In this document: in pieces, positions 14,806 to 14,834 of the stretch
Layout of the letters: the number at the start of each line of letters is the position of its first letter
Numbering within the stretch: the stretch's first letter is position 1
NCBI GenBank assembly: GCA_013044415.1
Contig: JABEUO010000139.1
Span: 1-14,834, forward strand
Length of the DNA: 14,834 nt
Origin: Acidimicrobiaceae bacterium
GTDB taxonomy: Bacteria > Actinomycetota > Acidimicrobiia > Acidimicrobiales > Acidimicrobiaceae
Direction of reading: 5' to 3'
Translations under genes and position numbers: made by a program
The notes under the pieces: model-generated
The model's database searches: none
Told to the model about the DNA's origin: nothing
The model's input: only the letters and a program-made list of their open reading frames with translations

Positions 14806-14834
14806 GTGAACCTCCCCGCCCTTACGGACGGGGC
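14806..14834 (-). mobile_element. Putative right end of an IS200/IS605-type element (partial)
   Basis: Read on the minus strand, CCCCGTCC, the GNRA-like loop GTAA and GGGCGGGG (14814-14833) form an 8-bp hairpin containing one G-U pair, followed by AGG and TTCAC (14806-14810). This layout resembles the subterminal hairpin and cleavage-motif end of IS605-family elements carrying tnpB. On the plus strand the same hairpin has a C-A mismatch, so the minus strand is the likely functional one, and no T-tract follows there, arguing against a terminator. If correct, the element body lies to the right, outside the window. The call rests on resemblance alone; no transposase or TnpB sequence is visible. 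Confidence 0.45.

Noticed and set aside
1..14834. CRISPR arrays, prophage genes or defence systems
   Set aside because: No regularly spaced repeats, phage structural genes, nucleases or toxin-antitoxin pairs were seen on either strand.

Overview
The window is ordinary bacterial chromosome, most likely from an actinobacterium. The order leuS, holA, rpsT, lepA, hrcA, dnaJ is a lineage-typical housekeeping order, and the HrcA-linked DnaJ, the YbbN-type thioredoxin and the LeuRS zinc-knuckle wording also read as actinobacterial. Base composition is near 50% G+C by eye, low for the phylum. An iron-oxidising acidophile of the Acidimicrobiia would fit, but that is a guess. Ten protein genes look intact, with one tRNA and, at the far right edge, what looks like the end of an IS200/IS605-type element.

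Layout, left to right. A minus-strand set (positions 21-3010, possibly to 3121) reads glycosyltransferase, hrcA, dnaJ; hrcA and dnaJ overlap by 4 bases. A gene-poor stretch follows, then an FTR1-family iron permease on the plus strand from 3728, whose stop codon overlaps that of a convergent photolyase (4551-5936, minus). The photolyase sits 43 bases behind lepA (minus). rpsT (plus) diverges from lepA and converges on holA (minus). Upstream of holA is a YbbN-type thioredoxin gene (minus). After a second gene-poor stretch come an aminoglycoside-phosphotransferase-like kinase gene of the ACAD10/11 type (plus) and a convergent leuS (minus). Right of leuS are a tRNA-Ala(GGC) on the plus strand, about 240 bases without a recognisable gene, and the hairpin of the putative element end.

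Function. Most genes serve translation (leuS, lepA, rpsT, tRNA-Ala), protein folding and heat-shock control (hrcA, dnaJ, thioredoxin) and replication (holA). Iron permease, photolyase, glycosyltransferase and kinase are accessory genes at the places where relatives usually carry hemW and comEA/comEC.

I found no clear new system. The best candidates for a second look are the putative transposon end with a possible omegaRNA 3' end, the remodelled housekeeping cluster, the palindromes before the iron permease, and a nested inverted repeat upstream of the thioredoxin gene.
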